Below are positions 15,375 through 25,700 of a DNA stretch of 37,836 nt, in pieces. The first letter of the stretch is position 1; every line of letters starts with the position of its first letter. This stretch comes from Bacteroidia bacterium (lineage in GTDB: Bacteria; Bacteroidota; Bacteroidia; Bacteroidales; CAJPTX01), in NCBI GenBank assembly GCA_905373665.1, contig CAJPTV010000004.1, forward strand, positions 1 to 37,836, in the 5' to 3' direction. The notes beneath the pieces are model-generated. The model searched no databases. It had not been told where the DNA came from and worked only from the letters and a program-made list of their open reading frames with translations. Position numbers and translations under genes: made by a program.

Positions 15375-16739
15375 CTACGACCTCAACAAGAGCTTCGTTA
15401 GCTCCTCGACCTTGTTCACGCCGTGGCAGAGCCCTGAGGGGAGCGCTGAGGCAGCCTCGCGCGGGAATGATGCACTCAAGAAACGATGAAAGCCCAGCCG
15501 ATGTGCCTCCAAGGCTCGCTGGTCGGCACGCGCTACGGAGCGAATCTCCCCCGCTAAACCCACCTCGCCCGACAATGCCCAGTCGAGCGGAATGGCAGTA
15601 TCGTAAACAGAGGAAAGAATCGCCCCTAATACCGCCAAATCCACCGCAGGGTCTTCTATCTTAAGCCCCCCCGCGATGTTCAAAAAGACGTCCTTGGTAG
15701 ACATCCGAAGGTTCAGACGACGTTCGAGCACCGCTAAGAGCATATTGAGCCGACGCGGGTCATAGCCCGTCGTCGAACGCTGCGGCGTACCATAAGCAGA
15801 GTTGCTCACGAGCGCCTGCACCTCTACCAGTAACGGACGTATCCCATTGAGCACCACCCCCACAGCAATCCCACTAAGAGACTCCTCGCGATGGGATAGG
15901 AGTAGCTCCGAGGGATTGGTAATCTCCCTTAGCCCCGAGCTCTGCATCTCAAACATTGCCAGCTCGTAGGTCGAGCCAAAGCGGTTCTTTATCGAACGAA
16001 GGAGACGGTAGGAGTGCGTCGAGTCCCCCTCAAACTGCAAAACGACGTCGACGATGTGTTCCAATACCTTCGGACCTGCGAGCGTCCCCTCCTTGTTGAT
16101 ATGCCCTATCAGGAGCACGGGCACACCGCTCGTCTTCGCATAGCGCAAGAGTGCTGCTGCACACTCACGCACCTGTGCTACGGAGCCTGCTGACGAATCC
16201 ATCGTCTCGGTGTAAAGGGTCTGAATCGAGTCTATCACCACGAGCCCGGGCGTCGTTTCCGAGCAGTGGTGTAAGATGCTCTCAAGGAGCGTCTCGTTGA
16301 GAATAAGGCAGTTCTCTGGCAATGCCCCTAGGCGGTCGGCACGCATGCGAATCTGACTTGCACTCTCCTCCCCCGACACGTAGAGAATCTTCTCAAAATG
16401 CGAATGGAGGGCGAGTTGCAGCGAAAGGGTCGACTTGCCAATCCCGGGCTCTCCACCCAACAAGATGATTGAACCAGGGACTATCCCCCCGCCCAGCAGG
16501 CGGTTCACCTCCTGTAGTCCTGCGTCGAGACGTACCTCGTTGCTACTCTGCACCTCGCGGAGGTTCTGTGGGTGTGCTTGGCGCGATATCTCGATGAGCC
16601 CCTTGGTGTGCGAGGTCGGCTGTACGACCTTCTCTTCCACGTAGGTATTCCACTGCCCACAAGCAGGGCAACGCCCCAGCCACTTTACCGAGGTCGCCCC
16701 ACAGTTCTGACAGACGTAGCTGCTCTTTACTTTTGCCAT
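15375..16739 (-). CDS. radA: DNA repair protein RadA
   Basis: This RecA-like branch-migration ATPase acts in recombination and repair. It has 454 residues, the usual length. The N-terminal zinc finger has Cys10, Cys13, Cys24 and Cys27 (YVCQNCG ... CPACGQW). Walker A GEPGIGKS lies at 96-103, the RadA-specific KNRFG motif at 250-254, and a C-terminal Lon-protease-like domain follows. The start codon lies inside the end of the upstream ybhN-like gene (13-base overlap), so it is the last gene of the panC-panD-ybhN-radA string. Confidence 0.96.
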   Translation of the reverse strand: MAKVKSSYVCQNCGATSVKWLGRCPACGQWNTYVEEKVVQPTSHTKGLIEISRQAHPQNLREVQSSNEVRLDAGLQEVNRLLGGGIVPGSIILLGGEPGIGKSTLSLQLALHSHFEKILYVSGEESASQIRMRADRLGALPENCLILNETLLESILHHCSETTPGLVVIDSIQTLYTETMDSSAGSVAQVRECAAALLRYAKTSGVPVLLIGHINKEGTLAGPKVLEHIVDVVLQFEGDSTHSYRLLRSIKNRFGSTYELAMFEMQSSGLREITNPSELLLSHREESLSGIAVGVVLNGIRPLLVEVQALVSNSAYGTPQRSTTGYDPRRLNMLLAVLERRLNLRMSTKDVFLNIAGGLKIEDPAVDLAVLGAILSSVYDTAIPLDWALSGEVGLAGEIRSVARADQRALEAHRLGFHRFLSASFPREAASALPSGLCHGVNKVEELTKLLLRS

Positions 16740-17746
16740 ACCTTCTTGTGTTTAGCCCCCCATGCGATGAGATAACAGAGGGCAAGCAGCAAGATGTAAA
16801 GCACCACCTGCCCCTCGTGCGAAAGCGTTGCGTAAGCGAGCCCCTCGGCACGACCCACCCCCTCGACGCCGAGCCACAACATCACCGCAAGGTGGTAAGA
16901 CCCGAGCCCGCCCTGCGCGGGTACAATCATGCCAAACGTCCCCACGACCACAATCGCGAGTGCCGCTCCGCCCCCGAGATGCGCCGTTGCTGGCAGGGCA
17001 AACGAAATGGTGTAAGCCATCAGCCAATAACAGCCCCAAAGCAGCAACGTGTAGAAGAGAAAGAGCCCTTTGTTGCGCAAACGGAAGACGCTACGGACGC
17101 CCTCGCTGAGCCCCTTCCGCGTCCGATTCCACCAAGTACGTTTCTTTTCACCCAAGCGCCCTGTATGCAATAGCCATAAAACAAGCAGAGACACCCCAAG
17201 AATTACAGAGAGTACTGCAAGTAGTATAATTACACCACCGAAGTTCTGTTTCTCAATAAATGGGGCTATTATGCGCGATCGGAGGAATGCGCCAAACCTG
17301 TCGAGGCTCACCCCGATGGCAAGGAGGGTAAGTAAGACGGTCGAGAGCAGGTCAATGACCCGCTCGGTTACGACCGTGCCGACGGCCATTTCTAATGAGA
17401 TGGCGCTTCGTTGGGCAACGAGCGTACAGCGCCCCACCTCGCCCGCACGCGGGATTAACAGATTGAAGAAGTAGCCAAAGAGCAGCCCATAGAGTGCCGA
17501 GAAGAAAGAGACGCGATACTCCGCTACATTCATAAGCTGCTGCCAGCGTGCTGCGCGCACAAAAAAAGAGGCCGTACTAACCAGTACCGCCACGATAATC
17601 CACCCCAGATGCGCCTCCCCAAGGGCGGCAAGAAAGCCCTCTAAAGCAACATCACGAAAGGCAAAATAGAGTAGAACCAACGAAACGGGCAGCAGGAGTA
17701 AGACCCGCACCACTGGCTTCCCGAGCAGCGCCCGCAACCTCATCAA
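16727..17746 (-). CDS. YbhN/LPG-synthase-type integral membrane protein (UPF0104)
   Basis: This is a 339-residue polytopic membrane protein of the lysylphosphatidylglycerol synthase transmembrane/UPF0104 family (PF03706), with about eight hydrophobic segments. Conserved family motifs are visible: RAARW near 65, PRAGEVGR, VTERVIDLL and a late PAQGGLGSYH. There is no soluble aminoacyltransferase domain, so it is not a full MprF. Related proteins have been linked to lipid or glycan flipping, but the function here is unknown. The start is 6 bases after the panD stop, and the stop overlaps the radA start by 13 bases. Confidence 0.85.
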   Translation of the reverse strand: MMRLRALLGKPVVRVLLLLPVSLVLLYFAFRDVALEGFLAALGEAHLGWIIVAVLVSTASFFVRAARWQQLMNVAEYRVSFFSALYGLLFGYFFNLLIPRAGEVGRCTLVAQRSAISLEMAVGTVVTERVIDLLSTVLLTLLAIGVSLDRFGAFLRSRIIAPFIEKQNFGGVIILLAVLSVILGVSLLVLWLLHTGRLGEKKRTWWNRTRKGLSEGVRSVFRLRNKGLFLFYTLLLWGCYWLMAYTISFALPATAHLGGGAALAIVVVGTFGMIVPAQGGLGSYHLAVMLWLGVEGVGRAEGLAYATLSHEGQVVLYILLLALCYLIAWGAKHKKVWQK

Positions 17747-17752
17747 GCGCGG

Positions 17753-18106
17753 TTAATCGACCAAGCGATTGGTAGCCGTATCGGGGAAGATGACCGACGG
17801 GCGGAAGGTACGTGCCTCCTCAAAGTCCATCGTGCCGTAGCCGATGATGATAACGATGTCGTTCACCGCACACTTGCGCGCCGCGGGACCGTTAAGGCAA
17901 ATCACCCCCGAGTTACGCGCTCCGTGGATGACGTAGGTATCAAAGCGCTCGCCGTTATTCACATTGACAATCGAGACCCGCTCGCCCTCGAGCAGGTTGG
18001 CTGCCTCCATCAGCGCCTCGTCTATGGTGATGCTCCCGATGTAATCGAGGTTTGCCTCCGTCACGTGCACACGGTGGATTTTAGACTTGAGTACTTGGAT
18101 TTGCAT
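17753..18106 (-). CDS. panD: Aspartate 1-decarboxylase
   Basis: This pyruvoyl-dependent enzyme makes beta-alanine from aspartate for pantothenate and CoA. It has 117 residues. The self-cleavage site Gly24-Ser25 is present in DYIGSITID, and the new N-terminal Ser becomes the pyruvoyl cofactor. Other conserved segments are KSKIHRV, YVIHGARNSG and CLNGPAAR. It lies 18 bases downstream of panC, so the genes for both substrate supply and ligation are in one operon. Confidence 0.96.
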   Translation of the reverse strand: MQIQVLKSKIHRVHVTEANLDYIGSITIDEALMEAANLLEGERVSIVNVNNGERFDTYVIHGARNSGVICLNGPAARKCAVNDIVIIIGYGTMDFEEARTFRPSVIFPDTATNRLVD

Positions 18107-18124
18107 AGTTATGCCCCCGCTTTG

Positions 18125-18967
18125 TTAATACCCCACATTGTCTATCAGACGCACCGCCCCCGCTTGCACGGCCGTCAACACCCGCGTGCCGTTCGGAACG
18201 TACGAGTAAATGGGGTTAAGGGTAAACGCACTGACAATCTCGAGATACTCCACCTTCAACGACCCGCGAGACTCTATCTTCGCAATAGCGTTCTTTTTTA
18301 TCAAGGCGTAGGGTTCGTAGAGCAGATCTTCGCGCGTTAGGCTACCGATTGCCTCGTAAATGACAGGGGCATCGCGTCGGCACTCCGAGCTCAGGAGCTG
18401 GTTGCGCGAGCTCATAGCCAAGCCGTCGGCTTCGCGTACGATGGGGCACGGCACGATTTTGATATCCACCATCCGAAGCTGTCTCACCAACTCTTGGATG
18501 ATCAGCAGCTGCTGAAAGTCCTTCTCGCCGAAATAGGCACGCGTGGGCTGTACGAGTTCAAAGAGCTTGCTCACGATCTGCGCCACACCGTTGAAGTGTC
18601 CCGGACGGTGTGCCCCTTCTAACACCTTGTCGAGGTTGCCAAAAGAGAACGTACGTGTGTCGGGCGTAGGGTACATCTCCTGCTCAGAGGGGGTAAAGAA
18701 CAGGGTCGCGCCGATACTCTCCACGAGCTTCGCATCGCTAAAGAGGTCGCGCGGATAGGTCTTAAAGTCGTTGGGGTTGTTAAACTGCGTGGGGTTGACA
18801 AAGTCGGTTACTACAACGACCTCGTTCTCTTCCATCGCGCGCTTAATGAGCGAAACGTGCCCAGCGTGCAATGCTCCCATCGTGGGGACTAAACCGATCG
18901 TCCGCGATAGGACGCGGTAGGCGTCTAAGAGCCGGCGTAATTCCTCACAAGTTTCAACTCGTTGCAT
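18125..18967 (-). CDS. panC: Pantothenate synthetase (pantoate-beta-alanine ligase)
   Basis: This enzyme joins pantoate and beta-alanine, with ATP, into pantothenate. It has 280 residues, the usual length. The nucleotide-binding HIGH-type motif VPTMGALHAGHVSL is at 27-40. FVNPTQF, GHFNGVAQIVSKLF, FGEKDFQQL and SSRNQLL follow as expected. It is the first gene of the panC-panD-ybhN-radA string, 89 bases after smpB, with no strong consensus promoter in that gap. Confidence 0.96.
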   Translation of the reverse strand: MQRVETCEELRRLLDAYRVLSRTIGLVPTMGALHAGHVSLIKRAMEENEVVVVTDFVNPTQFNNPNDFKTYPRDLFSDAKLVESIGATLFFTPSEQEMYPTPDTRTFSFGNLDKVLEGAHRPGHFNGVAQIVSKLFELVQPTRAYFGEKDFQQLLIIQELVRQLRMVDIKIVPCPIVREADGLAMSSRNQLLSSECRRDAPVIYEAIGSLTREDLLYEPYALIKKNAIAKIESRGSLKVEYLEIVSAFTLNPIYSYVPNGTRVLTAVQAGAVRLIDNVGY

Positions 18968-19024
18968 TTTCTCAATCCTCTACCTAAAAGTGATTATAAG
19001 ACAGAACCAATGAGGTTGTGACTT

Positions 19025-19056
19025 CCCCCGCAGCGGATGCGCCGCCGCGAGAGGGG
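19025..19056 (-). terminator. GC-rich hairpin directly after the smpB stop
   Basis: On the minus strand, GCGGCGG and CCGCTGC can pair (7 bp with one G-U), flanked by CCCC and GGGG that can extend the stem past an internal bulge. It begins one base past the smpB stop codon. No T-run follows, so it may be an attenuating or RNA-stabilising hairpin rather than a true intrinsic terminator. Confidence 0.4.
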
Positions 19057-19512
19057 TTAGTTATTGTGTCGTCGGAAGCGCTGTATTTCGCGGTCAGTAT
19101 CTCGTTTCTTGAGCGACTCGCGCTTATCGTGCTGCTGTTTCCCGCGCGCCAGCGCGATGGCAAGCTTCGCATAGCCGCGTTCGTTGATAAAGAGGCGCGT
19201 GGCAATGATTGTGCTTCCCTTGGCTTTCACGGCGCGTTCTAGCTTCGTGAGCTCGCGTGCGGTAAGTAGGAGCTTGCGGTCGCGCCGCACCGCATGGTTG
19301 TAAAAAGTGCCCAACGTATACTCGGGGATGTGCAGGTTACGCACCCAGAGCTCACCGTTGATAAAAAGACAATAGGCGTCAACAAGGCTAGCGTGCCCTT
19401 GACGAAGGGACTTAATCTCCGTCCCTGTAAGTACCATGCCAGCAGTATAGGTGTCGATGAACTCGTAGAGGTAACTCGCCTTTCGGTTCTTAGCGACCAG
19501 TTTTTCGGGCAT
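19057..19512 (-). CDS. smpB: SsrA-binding protein SmpB
   Basis: SmpB partners tmRNA in trans-translation, rescuing stalled ribosomes. With the ATG at 19512 it is 151 residues, the normal length. VAKNRKASYLYEF, TGTEIKSLRQGHASL, DAYCLFINGELWV, KLLLTARELTKLE and a basic C-terminal tail (HDKRESLKKRDTDREI) are all hallmarks. The frame stays open upstream to 19653, but a consensus promoter overlaps that extension, so the shorter start is chosen. Confidence 0.95.
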   Translation of the reverse strand: MPEKLVAKNRKASYLYEFIDTYTAGMVLTGTEIKSLRQGHASLVDAYCLFINGELWVRNLHIPEYTLGTFYNHAVRRDRKLLLTARELTKLERAVKAKGSTIIATRLFINERGYAKLAIALARGKQQHDKRESLKKRDTDREIQRFRRHNN

Positions 19513-19536
19513 TCTCTTCTTCGTGCGTTTGCGCCA

Positions 19537-19567
19537 CAAAGGTAGAAAAGACATTTGGCAACCCCAA
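19537..19567 (-). promoter_or_regulatory. Promoter (-33 TTTG / -7 TACCTTTG) for smpB
   Basis: On the minus strand TTTG (19567-19564), a 19-base spacer and TACCTTTG (19544-19537) match the Bacteroidetes sigma-ABfr consensus. The -7 box ends 24 bases before the chosen ATG, which implies a leader of about 18-20 nt and supports that start. Confidence 0.75.
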
Positions 19568-19613
19568 AAAGGCGGTATCATCGCGGTTCGTCCTCCCACC
19601 CAAGGCGAGTTAC

Positions 19614-19649
19614 AAAAAAGCGAGCCGCCCCCTCGCGGAGACGGCTCGC
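19614..19649 (-). terminator. Rho-independent terminator of the large surface-protein gene
   Basis: On the minus strand a perfect 8-bp stem (GCGAGCCG with CGGCTCGC; arms 19649-19642 and 19627-19620) with an inner CTC/GAG pairing is followed at once by TTTTTT. It lies 39 bases after the stop of the 2084-residue protein and ahead of the smpB promoter. This is the clearest intrinsic terminator in the window. Confidence 0.85.
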
Positions 19650-19673
19650 ACACAGTAAACCTCCTTACGGAGC

Positions 19674-19701
19674 ACTATTCTTTCACCACTATTCTTTCAC
19701 C
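19674..19701. repeat. 14-bp tandem duplication across the stop codon
   Basis: ACTATTCTTTCACC occurs twice in tandem (19674-19687 and 19688-19701). On the minus strand the copy in the gene encodes the last residues, VVKE, and the stop. The second copy repeats the same bases, including a second TAG, just downstream. Confidence 0.85.
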
Positions 19702-22700
19702 ACTCGTAGGGTTCGCGTCGCCCCTTCCACGCTTAAGCGCAGGAGGTAGAGCCCCGCGGGGAGTGCCTCAGTTATCACCGTAGTTTCCATCGCATCAAGA
19801 CGCCCCGCACGGAGCACCTGTCCCTGTACGTTCAGCAAGGCATACTCGCCCGTCAGTCCATTGCCTAAGATGCGCAACGCACTACCAAACGGGTTCGGCG
19901 CAAGGGCGATGCCTGCAAAGAGCGCCTCGTTAACCGCCTCGGGCTTCTCTTTTGCAAACTCTGCCGTCACGGTGACGTCACCCTTTACGGTAAACTGCTT
20001 CGTAGCAAGGATGTCGTCATCGCCCGCCTTTAGCGAAATGAGCTTCCAGCCTGGGTCTGGGGTCGCCTTTACGGTAAGCTTCGTTCCCTCGCGTACGGAC
20101 TTAAGCTGCTCAGTCGTATACCCCTCAATCTCAATCCGACCACTTCCTGCTGCCAGGGTGAGCGTTACAGCGAAGTTATCGGCAAGTACAAACTCAGCCG
20201 CAACCTCTACGTCAAAGGCGGGCATGGTGAACGAGCGGTTAAAGATTCCGACCTTCTCCGATGGGTTGTCCTTCTTGTACGCCACCAGCGAATTGGGTTT
20301 AAGGTGATAGCCCTCGTCAGACTTTACCGTGATGGTTACCGTCTCGTCAAACTTAGCCGTCGGGGCAGCCAGTGTAAGCCGTCCGTGCTCAATACCCGCC
20401 TTTACGGTCACCGCATAGCTCTTGGGTTCAAACTGAGCAGAAACGACTACGTCGAAGTCAGGCATCACGAACGTGTTGTCTGTTACGGGCACCTTCGTAT
20501 TCGGGTCGCCCTTCTTCGTAACGACAATGGAATTGGGCACGAGTTGGAACTTAGTCTCGTCGCTCGGTTTAGCTTCCACCGTAACCGTCATTCCCTTCCA
20601 AGCTGATGATGGCTTTACTGAAATAACCCCATATTCGGAGACCTTAGGCTCGATGGTATGCTTCGGGAGCTGAACAAATGCCCCTTCCACGACCACGTCG
20701 TAGTCAGGCATCACGAACGTCAGAGCTTCCAGATTTACGGTCACCTTCGTGGCTTCGTCCCCCTTCTTGTAGACCACGAGCTTCGTCTTATCTAGTTCAT
20801 ACCCCGCGTTGTGGGTCTCTAGAATCGTCACTGTCGCACCCTTTGCCACATCCTTGTCGGGCGAGGCTGTGATACTCCCACCGTCGGGCGTCTTGTTCAC
20901 GATGGTTACGGTGTGTAAGGAGCTCGCTTTCTTGAACTCGCCCTTTACCTCAACGTCGAAGGCTGGCATGGAGAACGCTCCGTTTACGACCGTTACCTTC
21001 GTATTCGGGTCGCCTAGCTTGGTAACCACGATGCTCGCCATATCGAGTGTATAGCCCGTTGCCCCAGTACCCGAGATGGTCACGGTTTCTCCCTCATGGG
21101 CATGCCCTTCTGGCGAGCTCTTCAGCAGACCATTGATTGCCGTAGTGAGGACGATGTTGTGACGCGTGGAGACGAACTGTGCTGTAACGACTACGTCAAA
21201 GGCTGGCATAGAGAACGTATTGCCCGTAATGGAGACCTCAACGGTCTTATCCGTTTTCTGATAGTACTTCAATGAGCCCTCAAGCAGCTTATAGCCCGTT
21301 GCGGCTTTATGCGTTACCGTAATGGTTTCGGATTTCGCCGCACGCGAGGTAGAGAGCGTCAATATCCCATTCTCAGCTTGGGTAGTCAGCTCGTACGTTT
21401 TGCCTACAAACGTGCCCGTTATCACAACGTCTGTGGCCGGCATACGGAACTTATTCTGTTCGTAGATACTGACCGACGTCTGCGCCCCGTTCTTCTCTTT
21501 TACAGAAAGAGAGGCGTAGTCTGGCGTATAGTCCTGATTGTTGCCGACCATCATGATGATGACCTCCTCGTCCTTTTTCGCTTTACCACGCGGCGAGGTC
21601 GTGATTGTCCCATTCGCATCCTGCGTAATTTCGATATCGTACGATGGTTCTACATGCCCCGTTGTAACGAAGGTAGCGCTCACGACCACATCCTCTTCAG
21701 GCATAGTAAACGATAGGTCAGGCGCGACACTTACCACGAGCGACGACGAGGGATCGCGCGGGGTCACCCTTACCGAATTCTCTAAAAGACGGTGGGTTGC
21801 CGGATTGTTCGGCTCTGCCGCTATCTGTACCCGCGTCCCCTCAAGGACATTACCCGACGGGGAGGTCGACACCGTCCCATCCGTAATACCCGTTCCAATC
21901 TCAATACGGTGCTTCTTTGAAACGAAGGTCGCATTGACCTCAACGTCAAAGTCGGGCATCACAAACTTTCCGTTTTCCACCGTTACCGTTTCCGTGGGCT
22001 TATCCTTCCGATAGACCATAAGGGCGTGAAGCTTGTAGTCAGGCGCTGCTTGGTAATTGATCGTCACTACCGTCCCGACCTCTACATCGTTTTTGTGCGA
22101 GAGGTATACCGAGCCTCCCGTAATACCACTCTTGAGTTCGACATTATGCTTGGGTTTCGGCGTCTGCGGTACCTCTTCCAAAGAGAGTTTCACCTTAACG
22201 TTCGTCTTCGCAATCGTAAGACTGAACGAAGTCCTCCCCGTCCGCTCGGCAAGGATGCCCCCTTCGGTCACCGTCGCCACTAACTGTTGCGTTTCTGGGA
22301 TGGTATAAACCCAGATGCGCACCTTCGTACCCTCCTCAAGCTTCTGCAAACTCGGCGGATCGGTTCTTACCGTCAGACCGCTCCCCAATGCCGAATCATC
22401 AATCTCGACCGAATAGCTCGGGGGTTCTACAGCAAAGCCCACCTTCAGTACAGCGCCAGAGGTCCCCATAGTCACCCGATAGACGGAGTTAGGGGTCAAT
22501 ACGTCTAGTTCTGCCTTTGTGCCATTGAGGGTCGTTACGAGCTTCTTCCCTTCGGGGTTCGTTATCATCACCTTGACAGAAGCGCCGTAGGCGAGCTCGG
22601 TACAGTCGGCGGGTTCGGTCTTATACGCTAGCCCCGTCGTGCCCAAATCTACAGAGAATGGGAACTTACGCTCTGGCTTAAGATTGAAGGTCACTACGCC

Positions 22701-25700
22701 GTTCTGCCGCCCCATGGTCACCTTGTAGAGCTTATTGGGCGTGACCGTCGTAATAGCAACGCCCGTCGCGCTCACCACAAGCTCCTTGTCTGCAGGATTA
22801 TTCACCTTGAGCGTAACGACCTCGCCCTCGAGCAACTGATTGAGAGCGTGTATCGCGGTGCCCTCCACAGAAAGCCCCGTATTACCCATATTGACATCAA
22901 GCTCGTAAGTGGGCGGGGGCGTCTTCGTGAAGGTGAGCGTAGCCTCCTCTGTGCCCATAACGAACTTATAGCTATGCCCGTTTGCGACCTCTTCTACCCG
23001 CGCTCCACTCCCCGTAACCTTTGCCGTAAGGTCAAGCGGCTTATTCAAAATAGAGATATAGACCTTGGTGCCGGGCTGGAGGGACGAGATATCCTTCGGT
23101 TCGGTGCTATAGCTAAAGTCGGCGAGCGTGCTGTGGTCTATCACGAGCTTGTGTCCTGGGATTGCCGCCTCGACGCGCACCTTAAGCGTAGCCGTCTGCT
23201 GAGGGACAAGGGCACGAGTCTTCACCTCAATCTCCACCTCTGCGGTCTCTTTCAGCGCCTCTATTGTCCCATCGCCATAGTACTTAACCGCATCGGCTTC
23301 GCCTTTTACTTCCCAGTTCAATCCTCCTAGTGCATCGAAATCTGCAATAGAGGTCACTTTTTCTCCCCCAATGACTGCAGCGAAGCCCATCGAGCGCTTT
23401 TCACCTACGCGGAGCGTGAGGGAGCTATTTTCAAAAGCAAATGAGGTAACCTCGGGCACAAGAAAGACGCTAATCGTTTGTGTGGTGAACGATTTCGGAC
23501 AGGTATACAAATCGACATAGATCTGTTTCCCCGTAGGTTTCAGTGCTTTGAAGAAGACCCTTGCCCCTGTAGGCGTTGGCGTAAGGGTTACCTCAAGGTA
23601 GTCTGCAGCAGACGCATCGTTAGCAAACCTTACGTGTGCAGAGAACTTCTTTTCCTCCTCGGTGAGATCCTCTGGTTTTTTAGTGTCGAAAGTCAGCGTC
23701 TGCTCCGTGCTTGCCCCGTATTGGAGGTAAATATTCCTCTCTTGCACACGAAAAGTAGCATCGTGATAGATCCTCAACATGAGCGAGGCGCTCAACTCCC
23801 CGTGTTCGCTATTGGCGGGGATGGTAAAGGTCACAAGCTCGTTCATGGGCGCGGAGACAACGAGCGAAAGATCATCATCGCTCCATCTCCATCTTATGTT
23901 CGAGTTGCTGCAGGTCATCGCTGTTTTGTCAGCATTAGTCAACTGACTGCCAATTACAGTAATTTCGATATCTCTATCGACAACCCCCTCCACCGAGGTC
24001 TGCGCAATAGCAAACGTCGGGGTGTTACTATCAAGACCAGCATCCCAAATCCTCCATTGCAGATCATTGATCAACTTCGTGCGCGCTGACACCGCCGCTG
24101 ACGTATACTTCTGCTCTTGCGCCTGAAGTCCTACATTTTTTGTTGTCATCAGCGATGCCCAAGCGATCAAAATCTTCGAGTAGTTCTCGGTGCTAAGCCC
24201 CGATCCAGAGAACCCGATGTATTGATTTTGCTCGAGTGCGGTGGGTTTCCAACTACTTAAATCCTGATTAAAAGCTGTGGCATCGGTAAGGAGATCATCG
24301 AAACTCAAAACATGAGAGACGTCCCACTGATCGAGGGGCTGGTTAAAACGAGTACAGCCAAAGAACACGCCAGTAGCGTATGTTAAATTTTTCATCTTCT
24401 TGCCCCAGCCATTAAGCGGTTGGTTAAAGGTGCGACAACCGACAAATGTGTAGGCAAGAGAAATAACCGACGAGACATCCCACCGCTCTAAGGGTTGATC
24501 AAAAGCGGCACAACCTCGGAACATTTTATCCATCTCTTGTATTCGACTAACATCCCACCCCGAGATATCCGAATTAAAGTTCTCACACCCTGCAAACATC
24601 TTCTTAAGAGAGGTGATGTGGGAAAGGTCGGGGATGCCCGCATCGGGCGCAATCGTCAAATCTTTACAATCTTCAAACATAGAGGTCACCGAACTCCACG
24701 CAACACTCCCCCATTGGCGCACCGTAAGCGCCACTTCTTTATTTCCCGACTCGCCCCACTGGAACGCATAGACACCCGCTGGCGCAATACGCACCTCGTA
24801 AGTACCAGCTTCGGAGACCTCAAAGTGGTAAAAATCTTTCGTGGCAGCGACGTCTAGGTGATTGATGCCGCCGCTCTGGCTAGGCTTCTCTAAATTCTTC
24901 CACGAGATGGTGAGCCCTTGCCCCAATACGGGGACGACCAGTTGCGAAGCCTTCTTTACCCTATACTCCAATACAAAGGGCTCTGTCCCCGACGGGGGAT
25001 AGAGCACGCCATAGTCCCCTTCAAACGTCCATCCCTTGTCTGCAATAAGTTTTAGACGCGCCTCTTCTGCTCCATGATAACTCTTACCAAAAGCAAGAAT
25101 CCGGACATCCCGAGCGAGCTCGCTGTCTTGCATTTTGCTCCATTCCTGCAATGTCTTCACATAGTTGGCATGGCTCATATTGGTGGGGATATGAAGCTGT
25201 TTCAGATTTTTGAGCTTCCAGCCCCCCAACGACTCGTTGAAAGCAGAACCCTCAAACATTCTCCAACCATTCGTGACTTGCTGCACACGATCGCCCCAAG
25301 CAGCCAGAGAATGGGAAAAAGACGTAGCCCCGTAAAACATGCTTGGCATATCTCGCACATTCTCAACATGCCACGCGCTCAGATCCTGATCAAAGGCACG
25401 GCATTCATAAAAGCACAAACTCATATTCTCAACGTGGCTCACATCCCACAGACAGAGGTTCGGGCTATTGAAATTTACACATCTGAAAAACGCATTACTC
25501 ATATCACGCACTAAGGAGAGGTCTGGCGTGTCGGTTGCGGAGATAGAAAGTTGCTCCTGCTCTTGGAAAGCGCCTCGAAATGTTTTCCATTTCATATCGC
25601 CCCACTGTTGTATTTCAAACAGATAACGATATCCATTAGAAAAGAACTGAATAATCTTCTCTTCTGGCGAGATGGTGAGGTAATAGACTTCGTAGGGTTT

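Noticed and set aside
19513..19653. N-terminal extension of smpB by 47 codons
   Set aside because: A consensus -33/-7 promoter lies inside the extension, and SmpB family homology begins only at the ATG at 19512.
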